Source of the DNA: Entomomonas moraniae | Lineage (GTDB): Bacteria > Pseudomonadota > Gammaproteobacteria > Pseudomonadales > Pseudomonadaceae | Assembly: GCF_003991975.1 (NCBI RefSeq) | Contig: NZ_CP029822.1 | Coordinates: 2,443,648 to 2,507,647, forward strand | DNA length: 64,000 bases | Direction: 5' to 3' | Notes under the pieces: generated by a model | Database searches by the model: none | Seen by the model: the letters and a program-made list of their open reading frames with translations, nothing else | What the model was told of the DNA's origin: nothing | Translations under genes and position numbers: made by a program | Part shown: piece after piece, positions 8,424 through 20,664 of the stretch | Position numbering within the stretch: the stretch's first letter is position 1 | Layout of the letters: each line of letters starts with the position of its first letter

Positions 8424-11400
8424 ATGAAATGCTTGAGATATATCGTTCTAATTTTGTCTATTATCTCTTTACAGAGTATTGCTGCAACAGTAGGTAGTAC
8501 AGCACCAAGCAGTGCCAATGCCATTACAACAGAAAGTATTGAGCAACAACTAAAAGAGCTACCCTCACAAAACTTGCCAGCAACTGAGGCGGCAACAGCA
8601 AAAACTAATCTTGAACAAGCACTTCAGTTTATTAAAACGCGTGATGAGGCTATTGCAAAACTAACCAACCTAAAAAAACAATTAGTAGAAGCACCACAAC
8701 AAACTACCGAATATCGCCAACAGCTTGAAAAGCTCATTGCAACGCCTCCTACCCCGCTAAAGGTAGATGAAAAAATAACCGACACAGAACTACAAACACG
8801 CCTCACTGAAAATAATACAACGATCGACGGTTGGCAAACAGAGCTCGCCAGTGCTAATAACATTATTCAAAAATTACAAACCCTCCCAGAAGATGCACAG
8901 GCCCAAATCAGCAAATTACAAAGTCGCAGTCAGGAAATTACAGATACACTTAAAATCCAACAAACACAGGCTGCAACATCAAAACTAGAAGCAGAACAAT
9001 CGTCTATCAAAGCACAAATTAACTTATTGACCCAAGAACTCTCTAGCGCTACTGTATTACAGGAACATGCAACAAGTTCTCGAAATTTACTGACTGAGAA
9101 AATTAATCGATTACAACAAGAAAACGCTCAGCTTCAAACACTTATCAACTCTCGCCGAACAGAAGCTACTGAAAAGATAGTACAGGAGCTAGCCGAACAT
9201 CAAGACAACCAAACCGATACATTACTTCGACAAGAAAGTGAAATAAATCTTAAATTATCTGAATATTTAGCTAAGGGTAATGCCCGCCTAAATGAAATCA
9301 CTAACTTAAGTCAAACGGCTAAACAACAACTTTCTGCAACACAAAAGATTCAAGAGACACTCACCGAACAAAGTATTGCCTTAAAAAATAGTATTTTCCT
9401 TTCACGGATTCTTTACCAACAAAAACAAGCATTGCCCACTTTAACAGAGGATACTGGCCTCATTGATGAGATTGCGGACTTAAGACTCTATCAATTCCAA
9501 CTTAATGAGCAACAGACACTCTTTATTAGCCCTACTACTTATGTCAATAAGCTACTGGCTAACAATCAAGTAGATGATACATTACGTGAACAATTGTTAG
9601 AGCTTGCTCGAACAAGACAAGATCTTTTTAGTCAACTTCAACACTCATTAAATAGCCTTACAACAGGAGCAGTTAACTTACAGCTCACCTACCAACAATT
9701 ACAAACTAAAGTCACTCAAATTTCATCTGAAATAGATGAAAAGATGTTTTGGTTACCCAGTAACTCTGCTTTAGATTTTACATGGTTAAAACAAATGCCT
9801 GCCAACCTCAAAGCTGAAGTGGGCAGTATTTCTTGGAAAGAAACACTTAATAATATCTATACCAGTCTGTCAGAAAAATTATGGATTTTCTGCCCCCTGA
9901 TTGTACTGATTATAGTACTTGTCTGGAAGCGCCGTTATTTAACAAATAAAATAACAGCCATTAATAATGATGTCGGTAACGTCAAGCATGATACACAGCT
10001 GCACACACCACTCGCTATCTTATTCAATATTTTACTTGCCCTCCCCGTTAGTTTAGCTTTAGCCTCCGCGGGCTTTTCTCTTTCACTGGATACTCAAGAA
10101 ATAAACCTCGCTATTGGCAGTGCGTTACTAGAACTTGCGTTAGGATGGCTATTCTTCTATACCTGTTATCGTTTATTATCTCCTGATGGAGTCGCTATTA
10201 TTCATTTTAAATGGAGTGAAAAACAAGTTAACGCTTTAAGAAAACAAATCTTCCAGATAGGAATACTAGCGCTTATCTTAATGACCGTTGTTAGCATTGC
10301 CAGCAAACTACTAGGAAACTTATCCAAAGATGTTTTGGGTATGATGACAGTGATTATCTGTTATTTGCTTCTTACAATTATTTTAGCGCGTACAACTTTT
10401 TCAAAAGAGGCACGCAATTATTTCAATACTTTTCGATGGATTATCGCTATTGCCATTGTACTATTACCTTTCTCACTAATGATTGCAACCATTGCAGGTT
10501 ACTATTATACCTCTGTTCGATTGACGGCACGTTTAATTGATACGCTTTATACATTAATGGCATGGGCTGTATTAGAAGCTTTGCTTATCCGAGGTCTGAG
10601 TGTCGCTGCACGACGTATAGCATTCCAACGTATCCTCGAAAAACGTAAAAATAAAGCCCAAACAAAAGAAGGTGAAGAGGAGGTTGTTGAAGAACACGTT
10701 TTAGATATTCAAGAAATCAATCAACAATCTCTACGTTTAATCCGTCTTAGTTTATTTGTTGTTTTTGCCTTTCTTCTTTATTGGATATGGTCTGATGTAT
10801 TAGCCGTATTCTCTTATTTAGACTCTATTACACTTTATCAATATGTTGGGCTTGACGGCACGACACTAGTACCTTTAACCCTTAAAGTCTTTATTATTGC
10901 CATTGTCATTGCTGTATTAACGGTTGTACTCACCAGAAATATACCAGGTTTGCTGGAAGTAGCTATTTTATCAAGGCTAAATTTAGATCGTGGTATTTCT
11001 TATGCAATTACTACATTACTCACTTATATTATTATTGCCGCGGGATTCTCTTCATCACTCGGGTTACTGGGCGTGAGTTGGTCTAAACTACAATGGCTCG
11101 TCGCCGCACTCTCTGTAGGTCTCGGCTTTGGTTTACAAGAGATATTCAAAAACTTTGTATCCGGTATTATTTTATTATTTGAACGTCCCGTTCGTATCGG
11201 AGACAGAATTACTGTTGGTGGTGTAACTGGGACTGTTAATCGTATCCAAATCAGAGCGACACACATTACTGATGGCGAAAGAAAAGAAGTTATTATTCCC
11301 AACACCACATTCGCCACAGGACAAATCATCAATTGGACATTGACCGACACCATTACACGTATCACATTAAAAATTGGTGTTGATTACGACTCTGATATAG

Positions 11401-11699
11401 ACAAAGTTAAACAATCTCTCTTACAAATAGCGCAGCAAAATCCGCGCGTTATTCAAGACCCTGGCCCATCCGTGTCATTCGTCAATTTTGGTGTAGATAC
11501 ATTAGACTTTGAGCTGACTATGCTGGTTAACGAAATAGCAGATCGTAGTGCTGCAACTGATGAAATAAACCAACAGATCTTAGCTGTATTTAGAAAAGAA
11601 AATATCAATATGCCATTTCACCAAATTGATGTTACTTTAAAAAACAGTGAGGGAAAAGAATTACTCTTACCAGCCCCAACGACACCAAAAGAAAGTTAA
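8424..11699 (+). CDS. mscK: Large mechanosensitive channel, MscK/KefA type
   Basis: Large MscS-superfamily channel, about 1,091 aa, close to the usual length of MscK. It releases osmolytes when membrane tension rises; MscK in E. coli is also affected by external K+. The frame opens at ATG 8409, but ATG 8424 leaves a clean signal peptide (MKCLRYIVLILSIISLQSIAA), so that start is preferred. A periplasmic glutamine-rich coiled-coil region (to about residue 480) follows, then many transmembrane helices, and the C-terminal MscS core with GLGFGLQEIFKNFVSGIIL, FERPVRIGDRI and the VIIPN beta-domain motif. Alone on its strand, convergent with tag. Confidence 0.92.
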   Translation: MKCLRYIVLILSIISLQSIAATVGSTAPSSANAITTESIEQQLKELPSQNLPATEAATAKTNLEQALQFIKTRDEAIAKLTNLKKQLVEAPQQTTEYRQQLEKLIATPPTPLKVDEKITDTELQTRLTENNTTIDGWQTELASANNIIQKLQTLPEDAQAQISKLQSRSQEITDTLKIQQTQAATSKLEAEQSSIKAQINLLTQELSSATVLQEHATSSRNLLTEKINRLQQENAQLQTLINSRRTEATEKIVQELAEHQDNQTDTLLRQESEINLKLSEYLAKGNARLNEITNLSQTAKQQLSATQKIQETLTEQSIALKNSIFLSRILYQQKQALPTLTEDTGLIDEIADLRLYQFQLNEQQTLFISPTTYVNKLLANNQVDDTLREQLLELARTRQDLFSQLQHSLNSLTTGAVNLQLTYQQLQTKVTQISSEIDEKMFWLPSNSALDFTWLKQMPANLKAEVGSISWKETLNNIYTSLSEKLWIFCPLIVLIIVLVWKRRYLTNKITAINNDVGNVKHDTQLHTPLAILFNILLALPVSLALASAGFSLSLDTQEINLAIGSALLELALGWLFFYTCYRLLSPDGVAIIHFKWSEKQVNALRKQIFQIGILALILMTVVSIASKLLGNLSKDVLGMMTVIICYLLLTIILARTTFSKEARNYFNTFRWIIAIAIVLLPFSLMIATIAGYYYTSVRLTARLIDTLYTLMAWAVLEALLIRGLSVAARRIAFQRILEKRKNKAQTKEGEEEVVEEHVLDIQEINQQSLRLIRLSLFVVFAFLLYWIWSDVLAVFSYLDSITLYQYVGLDGTTLVPLTLKVFIIAIVIAVLTVVLTRNIPGLLEVAILSRLNLDRGISYAITTLLTYIIIAAGFSSSLGLLGVSWSKLQWLVAALSVGLGFGLQEIFKNFVSGIILLFERPVRIGDRITVGGVTGTVNRIQIRATHITDGERKEVIIPNTTFATGQIINWTLTDTITRITLKIGVDYDSDIDKVKQSLLQIAQQNPRVIQDPGPSVSFVNFGVDTLDFELTMLVNEIADRSAATDEINQQILAVFRKENINMPFHQIDVTLKNSEGKELLLPAPTTPKES

Positions 11700-11708
11700 T
11701 CGTTGATT

Positions 11709-11736
11709 AAGGTTGTAGTTTTCACACTACAGCCTT
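11709..11736. terminator. Hairpin between convergent mscK and tag
   Basis: AAGGTTGTAGT (11709-11719) pairs with ACTACAGCCTT (11726-11736) apart from one G-T wobble, with a six-base loop. It overlaps the last codons of tag. There is no long T-run, so termination strength is uncertain. Confidence 0.45.
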
Positions 11737-12294
11737 ATCTACACACCGCTGATACATAAAACAATCTGTTGTATGGTCCATCACCATCCCTATTGCCTGC
11801 ATATAAGCATAACAAATCGTCGGCCCCACAAAAGAAAAGCCCATTTTTTTTAGCGCTTTACTCATTTCCTGCGACGATTTCGTCATTACAGGAATTTCTG
11901 TATGAGCTTTAAAATGATTAATTTGAGGGCTGCCCCCAACAAATGACCAAATAATAGAAACTGGATTATTCAATTTAAGCCAAGCTTGAGCATTCTTGCG
12001 CGCAGCTTTAAGTTTTAAGCGGTTACGAATAATTTGCTCATCTTGCATCAATATCTCAATATACTCATCAGACATAGTGGCTATTTTTTGAGGGTCAAAA
12101 TCAAATAATACCTGTCGATATCGCGCACGCTTTTTTAAGACAGTAATCCATGAGAGTCCCGCCTGAAATCCCTCTAATAAAAGCATTTCAAATAACTTAT
12201 GCTCATCGTAACAAGGCTGTCCCCATTCTGTATCGTGATATGCTGTATACTCAGGGTCAGCTGTACACCAAAAACAACGTGTTTGATTATTCAT
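11722..12294 (-). CDS. tag: DNA-3-methyladenine glycosylase I
   Basis: Base-excision repair enzyme that removes 3-methyladenine from alkylated DNA; cytosolic, 190 aa. Family features are RCFWCTADPEYTAYHDTEWG with zinc ligands Cys7 and His20, the LLLEGFQAGLSW helix with the substrate-site glutamate Glu41, and the C-terminal zinc pair in MDHTTDCF (His and Cys four residues apart, as in E. coli Tag). FVGPTICYAYMQAIGMV is also typical. Single-gene unit between convergent mscK and the divergent membrane transferase gene. Confidence 0.96.
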   Translation of the reverse strand: MNNQTRCFWCTADPEYTAYHDTEWGQPCYDEHKLFEMLLLEGFQAGLSWITVLKKRARYRQVLFDFDPQKIATMSDEYIEILMQDEQIIRNRLKLKAARKNAQAWLKLNNPVSIIWSFVGGSPQINHFKAHTEIPVMTKSSQEMSKALKKMGFSFVGPTICYAYMQAIGMVMDHTTDCFMYQRCVDKAVV

Positions 12295-12386
12295 GCTTAC
12301 TCACCTCGTCAATTACGATTAAAGTCTAACAATACTTAATAAATTAACTTATAATTCTCATTTAACCTAACGTTTTTCATAACAAA

Positions 12387-13763
12387 ATGCGAAGAATCCT
12401 TCTAACTACTTTTATATTTTTCATCTTACCTAATATTTTCTTCATACTCGCAACGTATTGGACAGGAGATGATAGGGCTTTCATCAATATAGACTATCTA
12501 TTTCCGCTTTTATGTTTCACTTTTAAAAATAAAATAATTAAAACTATTGGCATTGTTCTATTCATCATCCTTTTTGCCATTGACCTCTTACTAATTACTT
12601 TACAACACTTTCCTAATTTACACTTTAGAGATACTTTCTATCTTATTAGCTTTATTTTTTCTGGACCTAAGTTATTTTTAACCTACGGCATCATTATTAT
12701 ATTTATTTTATTTATTGAAATTGTTCTGTCATTAAAACTCTCTGTAAAACTTACTTTTAAAAGCTTATTAAGTTTTGGCATTTGCTTAGTTATTTTTAAC
12801 ACTCTATATTATTTTATTACCCAAGATAATAATCCAGACTCAAGATTTTATAGGACCTCTTTGCTAAGCAGCAATATTACTTTTTTCATTAAAAATCAAG
12901 AGGCTAATTTCTCTAGCCTCCTAGGTGGTGATCTATTAATACCAACTTCCTATAAACAAGCGACAAAACCTTGGAGCGAAGCACTTAAAGACCAAAAATT
13001 GCTCAACAAAAAACTCTTATTAATTGTTGTGGAGTCATGGGGACAACCATTAAACTCAAATATTCAAGAAGATATCTTAAAGAACGTTAAAGAAAAATTT
13101 AATGAACTAGAGTTCTTTCACCAAGGATCAATGCCTTTTAGAGGATTCACGGTAGAAGGGGAGCTTCGAGAGCTTTGCCAGCTCCACCCAGAAACGGTTG
13201 ATCTTTATCAAATAAAAACAGGCTTTCAAAATTGCTTACCTCACCAATTAAACAGCCTTGGCTATCAAACCACTTCCTTTCACGGAGGAGGAAGTACTAT
13301 TTATGGGCGTAAAGAGTGGTATCCTAAAGCAGGTTTTAAAAAGGACCTTTTTCAAGAAGACTTCAAGCTTCCCAACAAGTGTATTGCTTTTGATGGTGCC
13401 TGTGATTGGGATATTATTCCTTTTATCAAACAATCATTTACTCAAGATAAAAAATTATTTAACTACTGGTTAACATTAACTTCTCATTACAGTTACTACA
13501 CTAAAGACATCCATAATACTCGATTTAATTGTAAAACACATAATCTCTCCGATGGCGATGCTTGCCATAATTTTATGCTCCAAACTCAGTTATTTGATGA
13601 TATAGCTGCCCTTATTAGTTCACCTGAAATGCATGGTGTTGAGGTGATTATCGTAGGAGATCATCCGCCCCCACTCTTTAAAGCTGATGAAATTGCTCTA
13701 TTTAAAACAAAACAAATGAGTGATGCTAGCGTTGGCTGGGTACACTTTAAAATAAAAGACTAA
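12387..13763 (+). CDS. Membrane alkaline-phosphatase-superfamily phosphotransferase (LtaS/OpgB-like)
   Basis: 458-aa protein with about four N-terminal transmembrane helices (to about residue 150) and a C-terminal periplasmic sulfatase-fold domain. Metal-site landmarks are LLLIVVESWGQ (metal-binding Glu), RGFTVEGELRELCQ (probable catalytic Thr nucleophile), TTSFHGGGSTIYGRKEWYPKAGF, and VEVIIVGDHPPPL (metal Asp-His pair). This organisation matches lipoteichoic acid synthase, OpgB and related enzymes that transfer phosphoglycerol or phosphoethanolamine from lipids. Acceptor unknown. The N-terminal half is extremely AT-rich, more than flanking housekeeping genes, which may indicate transfer or relaxed selection. 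No partner gene is adjacent. Confidence 0.78.
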   Translation: MRRILLTTFIFFILPNIFFILATYWTGDDRAFINIDYLFPLLCFTFKNKIIKTIGIVLFIILFAIDLLLITLQHFPNLHFRDTFYLISFIFSGPKLFLTYGIIIIFILFIEIVLSLKLSVKLTFKSLLSFGICLVIFNTLYYFITQDNNPDSRFYRTSLLSSNITFFIKNQEANFSSLLGGDLLIPTSYKQATKPWSEALKDQKLLNKKLLLIVVESWGQPLNSNIQEDILKNVKEKFNELEFFHQGSMPFRGFTVEGELRELCQLHPETVDLYQIKTGFQNCLPHQLNSLGYQTTSFHGGGSTIYGRKEWYPKAGFKKDLFQEDFKLPNKCIAFDGACDWDIIPFIKQSFTQDKKLFNYWLTLTSHYSYYTKDIHNTRFNCKTHNLSDGDACHNFMLQTQLFDDIAALISSPEMHGVEVIIVGDHPPPLFKADEIALFKTKQMSDASVGWVHFKIKD

Positions 13764-13765
13764 CA

Positions 13766-13798
13766 GAACTATTATGAAAATTTATTTTCTAATAGTTC
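13766..13798 (+). terminator. Long hairpin after the membrane phosphotransferase gene
   Basis: GAACTATTA (13766-13774) pairs perfectly with TAATAGTTC (13790-13798), and an inner GAAAA/TTTTC stem continues after one bulged T. It starts two bases after the stop codon. No T-run follows, so it could be an RNA-stability hairpin instead. Confidence 0.45.
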
Positions 13799-13854
13799 CA
13801 TAGACATAGCTATATCATATCGTCTAAACTGCACGTAATCCTCTATCCATCAAT

Positions 13855-13884
13855 ATGTATGCATTTTACGCATAATGCATACAT
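13855..13884. repeat. Perfect 10-bp inverted repeat upstream of gltB
   Basis: Arms ATGTATGCAT (13855-13864) and ATGCATACAT (13875-13884) are separated by 10 nt. The symmetry resembles a dimeric repressor or activator site. It lies about 125 nt before the gltB start. Confidence 0.5.
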
Positions 13885-13890
13885 TATTTG

Positions 13891-13918
13891 CATATTATAA
13901 AAATAATTTTATAATATG
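13891..13918. repeat. Perfect 12-bp AT-only inverted repeat upstream of gltB
   Basis: CATATTATAAAA (13891-13902) and TTTTATAATATG (13907-13918) with a 4-nt spacer. It contains TATAAT-like sequences on both strands, so it may be promoter DNA, a regulator site, or both. It follows the neighbouring inverted repeat by seven bases. Confidence 0.5.
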
Positions 13919-14007
13919 TCTCCTTTATTAATAAATAACACTATTAAATAAAGCTCTCTAAATAACAATATCTATATTAACCATGGGATTAGCTGACAGG
14001 AACTACT

Positions 14008-17000
14008 ATGAATACAGGTTTATACTCTCCAGAGCAGTTTAAAGATAACTGTGGATTCGGCCTGATCGCTCACATGACAGGTGAAGCGAGTCACCATCTT
14101 TTAGCAACAGCTATCGAAGCACTAACCTGTATGACTCACCGCGGTGGTATCAACGCTGATGGAAAAACAGGCGATGGTTGTGGTTTACTTCTACAAAAAC
14201 CAGACTCCTTTCTAAGAACAATAGCCAAAGAACAATTTCAAGCTGAACTACCTGTACAATATGCAGTAGGCATGCTGTTCTTAAGTAATAATGAAGAATT
14301 AGCTAATAAAGAACGAGAGCAAATCAACCAACAAATTGTAGCCAATGGCTTAAAACTAATCGGTTGGCGAGAAGTCCCTACGGACGCTTCAGTATTAGGC
14401 CCATTAGCCTTAGAAAGACTACCCCGTATTGAACAAGTCTTTATGACTGGTGATGGTCTATCAGACCAAGCTTTCGCAGTTAAATTATTCTTTATTCGCC
14501 GCCGCGCAGAGATAGCACTTAAAGATCACTCAGATTTTTATGTCTGTAGCTTATCGGGAAAAAATATTATTTACAAAGGCCTGATGATGCCTGCGGATAT
14601 TGCACAGTTCTATCCTGACCTGAATGACGATCGCATGACAACAGCTATTTGTGTATTCCACCAACGGTTCTCTACCAATACACTGCCAAGGTGGCGCCTT
14701 GCCCAACCCTTTCGCTTTTTAGCCCACAATGGTGAAATCAACACCATCACAGGAAATCGCAATTGGGCATTAGCACGTCGTAAAAACTTTACTAACCCCC
14801 TACTCTCTAACTTAGAAGAATTAGACCCGCTTATTGATAGCACTGGATCTGACTCTGCTAGCATGGATAATATGCTAGAGTTATTAGTCACTGGTGGTAT
14901 GGATATCTTCCGTGCATTAAGGATGATGATTCCGCCAGCATGGCAAAACGTTGAAACCATTGATGCTGACTTACGTGCCTTCTATGAATTCAACTCCATT
15001 CATATGGAACCTTGGGATGGCCCCGCCGGCGTAGTACTTACGGATGGGCGCCATGCAGTCTGCCTGTTAGATAGAAATGGCTTACGTCCTGCTCGCTGGG
15101 TAACCACCAAAAATGGCTATATCACATTAGCGTCTGAAGTGGGAGTTTGGAATTATGATCAAAAAGATGTTATCGCCAAAGGTCGTGTTGGTCCAGGGCA
15201 AATATTAGCAGTGGATACTCATACGGGAGAAATGCTAAATACCCAAGCGATTGATGACAAGCTAAAAGTTAGACACCCTTATAAACAATGGCTAAAACAA
15301 AATGCTTTACGTATTCAAGCCACACTAAATGATAGCCTACAAGGCGAAGCTCGCTACGAAGGTGAGCAACTCGCTCAATACATGAAAATGTTCCAAGTAA
15401 CGTTTGAAGAGCGCGATCAAGTATTACGCCCTTTAGCAGAACAAGGGCAAGAAGCCGTAGGTTCTATGGGTGATGATACTCCAATGGCCGTGCTTTCGGG
15501 CCGTGTCCGCTCCGTTTATGACTACTTCCGCCAACAATTTGCACAAGTTACGAACCCGCCTATTGACCCATTACGAGAAGAAGTCGTAATGTCGTTAGAA
15601 ACCTGTTTAGGGCCAGAATACAATATCTACGATGAAGCACCTGAACATGCTAATCGCGCTATTTTAACCAGCCCTATTATTTCACCCGCTAAATGGCAGA
15701 CAATTCTTAATATGCAACGTGAGGGTTTCGCTAAAGAGATAATAGATCTTAACTATGATGCTAATATTGGTTTAGAAGCTGCAATAAAACAAATTGTTGA
15801 ACAAGCGGAAACCGCTGTAAAAAATGGCAAAAGCCAACTTATCTTAACTGACCGTAACATTGCGCCTAACAAACTACCAATTCATGCAGCCTTGGCTGTT
15901 GGTGCTGTTCAACACCACCTTATTGAAACTGGCCTACGTTGTGACTGTAACATCCTCGTAGAAACTGCAACTGCACGCGACCCACATCAATTTGCGGTAT
16001 TGGTAGGTTTTGGTGCAAGCGTTATCTACCCTTATTTAGCTTACGAAGTATTGGCTGATTTAGTGCGTAATGGTGACATTGATGGGGATGTGTACGAGAT
16101 ATTTAAATACTATCGTAAAGGCATTTCTAAAGGACTTAAAAAAATCCTTTCTAAAATGGGTATTTCTACTATTTCCTCTTACCGGGGAGCACAACTTTTT
16201 GAAGCTATAGGCTTAGCATCAGAAGTAACTAATCTCTGTTTTCGAGGAGTCCCTAGTCGTATCGAGGGTGCTCGTTTTAAAGACCTAGAAGCAGAACAAA
16301 CATTGCTTGCTAAAGAAGCATGGGACAATAGAAAAACGATCCAAACGGGTGGCCTGTTAAAGTTTATTCACAACGGTGAATACCATGCCTACAATCCTGA
16401 TGTTGTACAACTCCTTCAGGAGGCTGTACAAACCAGTAACTATGCGAAATTTAAAGAATATACCCATGCAGTAGATACCCGTCCTGTTGCCATGATTCGT
16501 GATTTATTCCATGTAAAGACAGCGGATCATGCCTTAGCTTTAGACGAGGTAGAACCTATCGAGTCTATTCTAAAACGCTTTGACTCCGCGGGTATTTCAC
16601 TTGGCGCGTTATCGCCAGAAGCGCACGAAGCATTAGCCGAAGCCATGAATCGCCTTGGGGCACGCTCTAACTCAGGGGAAGGCGGTGAAGATCCTGCACG
16701 TTATGGCACCATCAAAATGTCAAAAATCAAACAGGTGGCTACAGGTCGTTTCGGTGTAACACCTGAGTACCTTGTTAATGCTGAAGTACTACAGATCAAA
16801 GTAGCTCAAGGCGCCAAACCTGGCGAAGGAGGACAATTGCCAGGGGGGAAAGTTAATGGCTTAATTGCTCGCTTACGTTATGCCGTCCCTGGGGTTACAC
16901 TTATTTCTCCGCCACCCCATCATGACATTTACTCGATTGAAGACTTAGCTCAGCTTATCTTTGACTTAAAACAAGTAAACCCAAGCGCACTAGTCTCTGT

Positions 17001-18453
17001 CAAATTAGTTGCAGAGGCTGGTGTCGGTACAATTGCAGCGGGGGTTGCAAAAGCTTACGCTGACCTCATTACGATTTCAGGTTATGATGGTGGTACGGGA
17101 GCATCACCCATTTCTTCTATCAAATACGCAGGTGCTCCATGGGAGCTTGGCCTTGCCGAAACCCATCAAACGTTAAGGGGTAATGACCTACGTGACAGAG
17201 TAAGGGTTCAAACGGATGGAGGTTTAAAAACTGGGCTTGATGTTATTAAAGCCGCTATCTTAGGGGCTGAAAGCTTTGGTTTTGGAACAGCGCCTATGAT
17301 TGCATTAGGCTGTAAATACTTACGTATTTGCCACCTTAATAACTGTGCTACAGGTGTTGCAACTCAAAACAATATTCTTCGCCAAGAACACTTTATCGGC
17401 ACAGTAGAAATGATTACTAACTTCTTCAAATTTATTGCTGAAGACACCCGTGAATGGCTCGCTAAATTAGGCTTTTCAAGCCTATCTGAGATTATCGGAC
17501 GCACGGATCTATTAGAAGTGCTTCCCGGAGAAACCGATAAACAAACCAATTTAGACCTTTCCCCTTTACTCGCCAACAAAGAAATCAAAGATAAACCTCA
17601 ATTCTGTGAAGTAGAGAACAACCCACCCTTCGACAAGGGCGAACTCGCAGAAAGAATGGTTGAAATGGCCATGCCTGCGATTATCTCCTTATCTGGTGGT
17701 GAGTTTGAACTAAATATCGGAAACTGTAATCGCTCTATCGGCGCAAGGGTTTCCGGAGAAATCGCCAAAATTCACGGCAATCAAGGCATGTCTCAAAACC
17801 CTATCGTTTTCAGATTCAATGGAACAGCAGGGCAAAGCTTTGGAGTTTGGAATGCAGGAGGCTTACACCTACACTTAACAGGTGATGCCAACGACTATGT
17901 AGGAAAAGGCATGACAGGTGGTAAGATTGTCGTCACCCCTCCCAAAGAAAGCACATTCAAAACACAAGAATCTGCCATTGTTGGTAATACTTGCCTTTAT
18001 GGTGCAACCGGTGGAAAGCTTTTTATCGCAGGAACAGCAGGCGAGCGTTTCGGTGTGAGAAACTCAGGTGCACATGCCGTCGTTGAAGGAACAGGAGACC
18101 ACTGCTGCGAATACATGACCGGCGGCTTTATATGTGTACTAGGAAAAACAGGCTACAACTTCGGCTCAGGGATGACCGGTGGTTTTGCTTATGTTCTCGA
18201 TCTAGACCGCACCTTCGTTGACTTAGTCAATCATGATCTTGTCGAAATTCAGCGAATTAGTAAAGAAACCATGGAAGCTTATCGTAATCATTTACAAACC
18301 GTGCTCGATGAGTATGTTGTAGAAACAGACAGCGCTTGGGGTAAAGAAATTGCTGATAACCTTGATGATTATATCCGTAGTTTCTGGTTAGTTAAGCCTA
18401 AAGCTGCTAATTTGAAAATGTTATTGAGCAGTACACAGGCTAACCCACAATAA
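14008..18453 (+). CDS. gltB: Glutamate synthase large subunit
   Basis: NADPH-dependent glutamate synthase alpha chain, 1,481 aa. It makes two glutamates from glutamine and 2-oxoglutarate with the GltD subunit; cytosolic. Cys15 (in [12 protein letters not shown]) should become the N-terminal nucleophile of the glutaminase domain after removal of a 14-residue propeptide. Next come the central domain, the FMN-binding synthase barrel ([34 protein letters not shown]), the [3Fe-4S] cysteines in [16 protein letters not shown], and the C-terminal GXGXG beta-helix domain (GKGMTGG; GSGMTGG). First gene of gltBD. Two inverted repeats precede it. Confidence 0.98.
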   Translation: MNTGLYSPEQFKDNCGFGLIAHMTGEASHHLLATAIEALTCMTHRGGINADGKTGDGCGLLLQKPDSFLRTIAKEQFQAELPVQYAVGMLFLSNNEELANKEREQINQQIVANGLKLIGWREVPTDASVLGPLALERLPRIEQVFMTGDGLSDQAFAVKLFFIRRRAEIALKDHSDFYVCSLSGKNIIYKGLMMPADIAQFYPDLNDDRMTTAICVFHQRFSTNTLPRWRLAQPFRFLAHNGEINTITGNRNWALARRKNFTNPLLSNLEELDPLIDSTGSDSASMDNMLELLVTGGMDIFRALRMMIPPAWQNVETIDADLRAFYEFNSIHMEPWDGPAGVVLTDGRHAVCLLDRNGLRPARWVTTKNGYITLASEVGVWNYDQKDVIAKGRVGPGQILAVDTHTGEMLNTQAIDDKLKVRHPYKQWLKQNALRIQATLNDSLQGEARYEGEQLAQYMKMFQVTFEERDQVLRPLAEQGQEAVGSMGDDTPMAVLSGRVRSVYDYFRQQFAQVTNPPIDPLREEVVMSLETCLGPEYNIYDEAPEHANRAILTSPIISPAKWQTILNMQREGFAKEIIDLNYDANIGLEAAIKQIVEQAETAVKNGKSQLILTDRNIAPNKLPIHAALAVGAVQHHLIETGLRCDCNILVETATARDPHQFAVLVGFGASVIYPYLAYEVLADLVRNGDIDGDVYEIFKYYRKGISKGLKKILSKMGISTISSYRGAQLFEAIGLASEVTNLCFRGVPSRIEGARFKDLEAEQTLLAKEAWDNRKTIQTGGLLKFIHNGEYHAYNPDVVQLLQEAVQTSNYAKFKEYTHAVDTRPVAMIRDLFHVKTADHALALDEVEPIESILKRFDSAGISLGALSPEAHEALAEAMNRLGARSNSGEGGEDPARYGTIKMSKIKQVATGRFGVTPEYLVNAEVLQIKVAQGAKPGEGGQLPGGKVNGLIARLRYAVPGVTLISPPPHHDIYSIEDLAQLIFDLKQVNPSALVSVKLVAEAGVGTIAAGVAKAYADLITISGYDGGTGASPISSIKYAGAPWELGLAETHQTLRGNDLRDRVRVQTDGGLKTGLDVIKAAILGAESFGFGTAPMIALGCKYLRICHLNNCATGVATQNNILRQEHFIGTVEMITNFFKFIAEDTREWLAKLGFSSLSEIIGRTDLLEVLPGETDKQTNLDLSPLLANKEIKDKPQFCEVENNPPFDKGELAERMVEMAMPAIISLSGGEFELNIGNCNRSIGARVSGEIAKIHGNQGMSQNPIVFRFNGTAGQSFGVWNAGGLHLHLTGDANDYVGKGMTGGKIVVTPPKESTFKTQESAIVGNTCLYGATGGKLFIAGTAGERFGVRNSGAHAVVEGTGDHCCEYMTGGFICVLGKTGYNFGSGMTGGFAYVLDLDRTFVDLVNHDLVEIQRISKETMEAYRNHLQTVLDEYVVETDSAWGKEIADNLDDYIRSFWLVKPKAANLKMLLSSTQANPQ

Positions 18454-18461
18454 AAAATATC

Positions 18462-18486
18462 AGAGAGATAATCTTATTATCTCTCT
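18462..18486 (+). terminator. Intercistronic hairpin between gltB and gltD
   Basis: AGAGAGATAAT (18462-18472) pairs perfectly with ATTATCTCTCT (18476-18486) around a CTT loop, in the 69-nt gap between gltB and gltD. There is no strong T-run, so partial termination or protection of the upstream mRNA is more likely than full termination. Confidence 0.55.
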
Positions 18487-18522
18487 TAATAATGATTCCG
18501 CTTGATGGCGATGAGGTTGTAA

Positions 18523-19944
<1,422 letters not shown>

Positions 19945-19952
19945 ACGCCATA

Positions 19953-19980
19953 AACTAGGGGCAATGAATTGCCCTTAGTT
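19953..19980. terminator. Hairpin between convergent gltD and ubiC
   Basis: AACTAGGGGCAA (from 19953) pairs with TTGCCCTTAGTT (to 19980), a 12-bp stem with one G-T pair and a four-base loop. It spans the ubiC stop codon. No T-run on either side; probably a shared convergent transcript end. Confidence 0.5.
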
Positions 19981-20524
19981 ACTTCCCCTGTAACTTTTGC
20001 CAAAAACTAGGCAAAAATATCTCTTGAACTAATACATTGACTTCATTATTAATAAAACTTGACCTACGTGCCCATAAATTAGGATATTGTTGATTAGTGG
20101 GCAACAAACTCATAGGATAATGAGCCACCTCTAATGGTGTTCGTTTAAAGCTATCGTCCGAAAATAAAATTGCCCCCAAGGGCTTGCTACCAATATTATT
20201 TAAATTATAGTGGGTATGATTTAAGTTGATTTCTAATGCAACAGTCCTCGCATAAACCCATGCTTCATTAGCACCATACAGCAATACCTCCCGTACCCAG
20301 CATTGTTTCTCTGAGGTAATGCCTAACTTTTGGTACTCATCCTCTCTAGCCAATTGTCGAGACGCCGACAAGACCTCAACAGAAAACTGATTATTGCTTA
20401 ATTGTGTCAATCTGTGGGTTAATGAAGCGCCATTAAACAGCCAGTCTCTCTCAAGTCTAGTTATTTTATGCTGTAGCAAAACTTCAGCTGACCAATCAAT
20501 ATTTAATGCTGTCTTTTTCATCAA
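19979..20524 (-). CDS. ubiC: Chorismate lyase
   Basis: Cleaves chorismate to 4-hydroxybenzoate and pyruvate, the first step of ubiquinone ring synthesis; cytosolic, 181 aa. Recognisable segments are DWLFNGASLTHRL, the active-site arginine region CWVREVLLYG, the NIGSKPLGAILF strand, and the C-terminal VQEIFLPSFW with the catalytic-type glutamate. Two in-frame ATG codons (20524 and 20521) are alternative starts. In E. coli and Pseudomonas ubiC and ubiA are adjacent; here ubiA is 40 kb away on the same strand. Confidence 0.93.
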   Translation of the reverse strand: MMKKTALNIDWSAEVLLQHKITRLERDWLFNGASLTHRLTQLSNNQFSVEVLSASRQLAREDEYQKLGITSEKQCWVREVLLYGANEAWVYARTVALEINLNHTHYNLNNIGSKPLGAILFSDDSFKRTPLEVAHYPMSLLPTNQQYPNLWARRSSFINNEVNVLVQEIFLPSFWQKLQGK

Positions 20525-20664
20525 TCATTATTTATATTACACAAAATGATTAAGACTATATTATAAAAAGAAAATAAAAGCATCTAAACTTATTGTATTA
20601 ATAAATTGTCCAATAACATAATTTCATTTAACCATTTTAATTATAATATTTAGGAGTGAACATT

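Noticed and set aside
11024..11365. 113-codon minus-strand frame inside mscK
   Set aside because: Antisense to the conserved MscS core; composition follows the sense codons.
14610..14960. 116-codon minus-strand frame inside gltB
   Set aside because: Antisense shadow in the glutaminase/central region of gltB.
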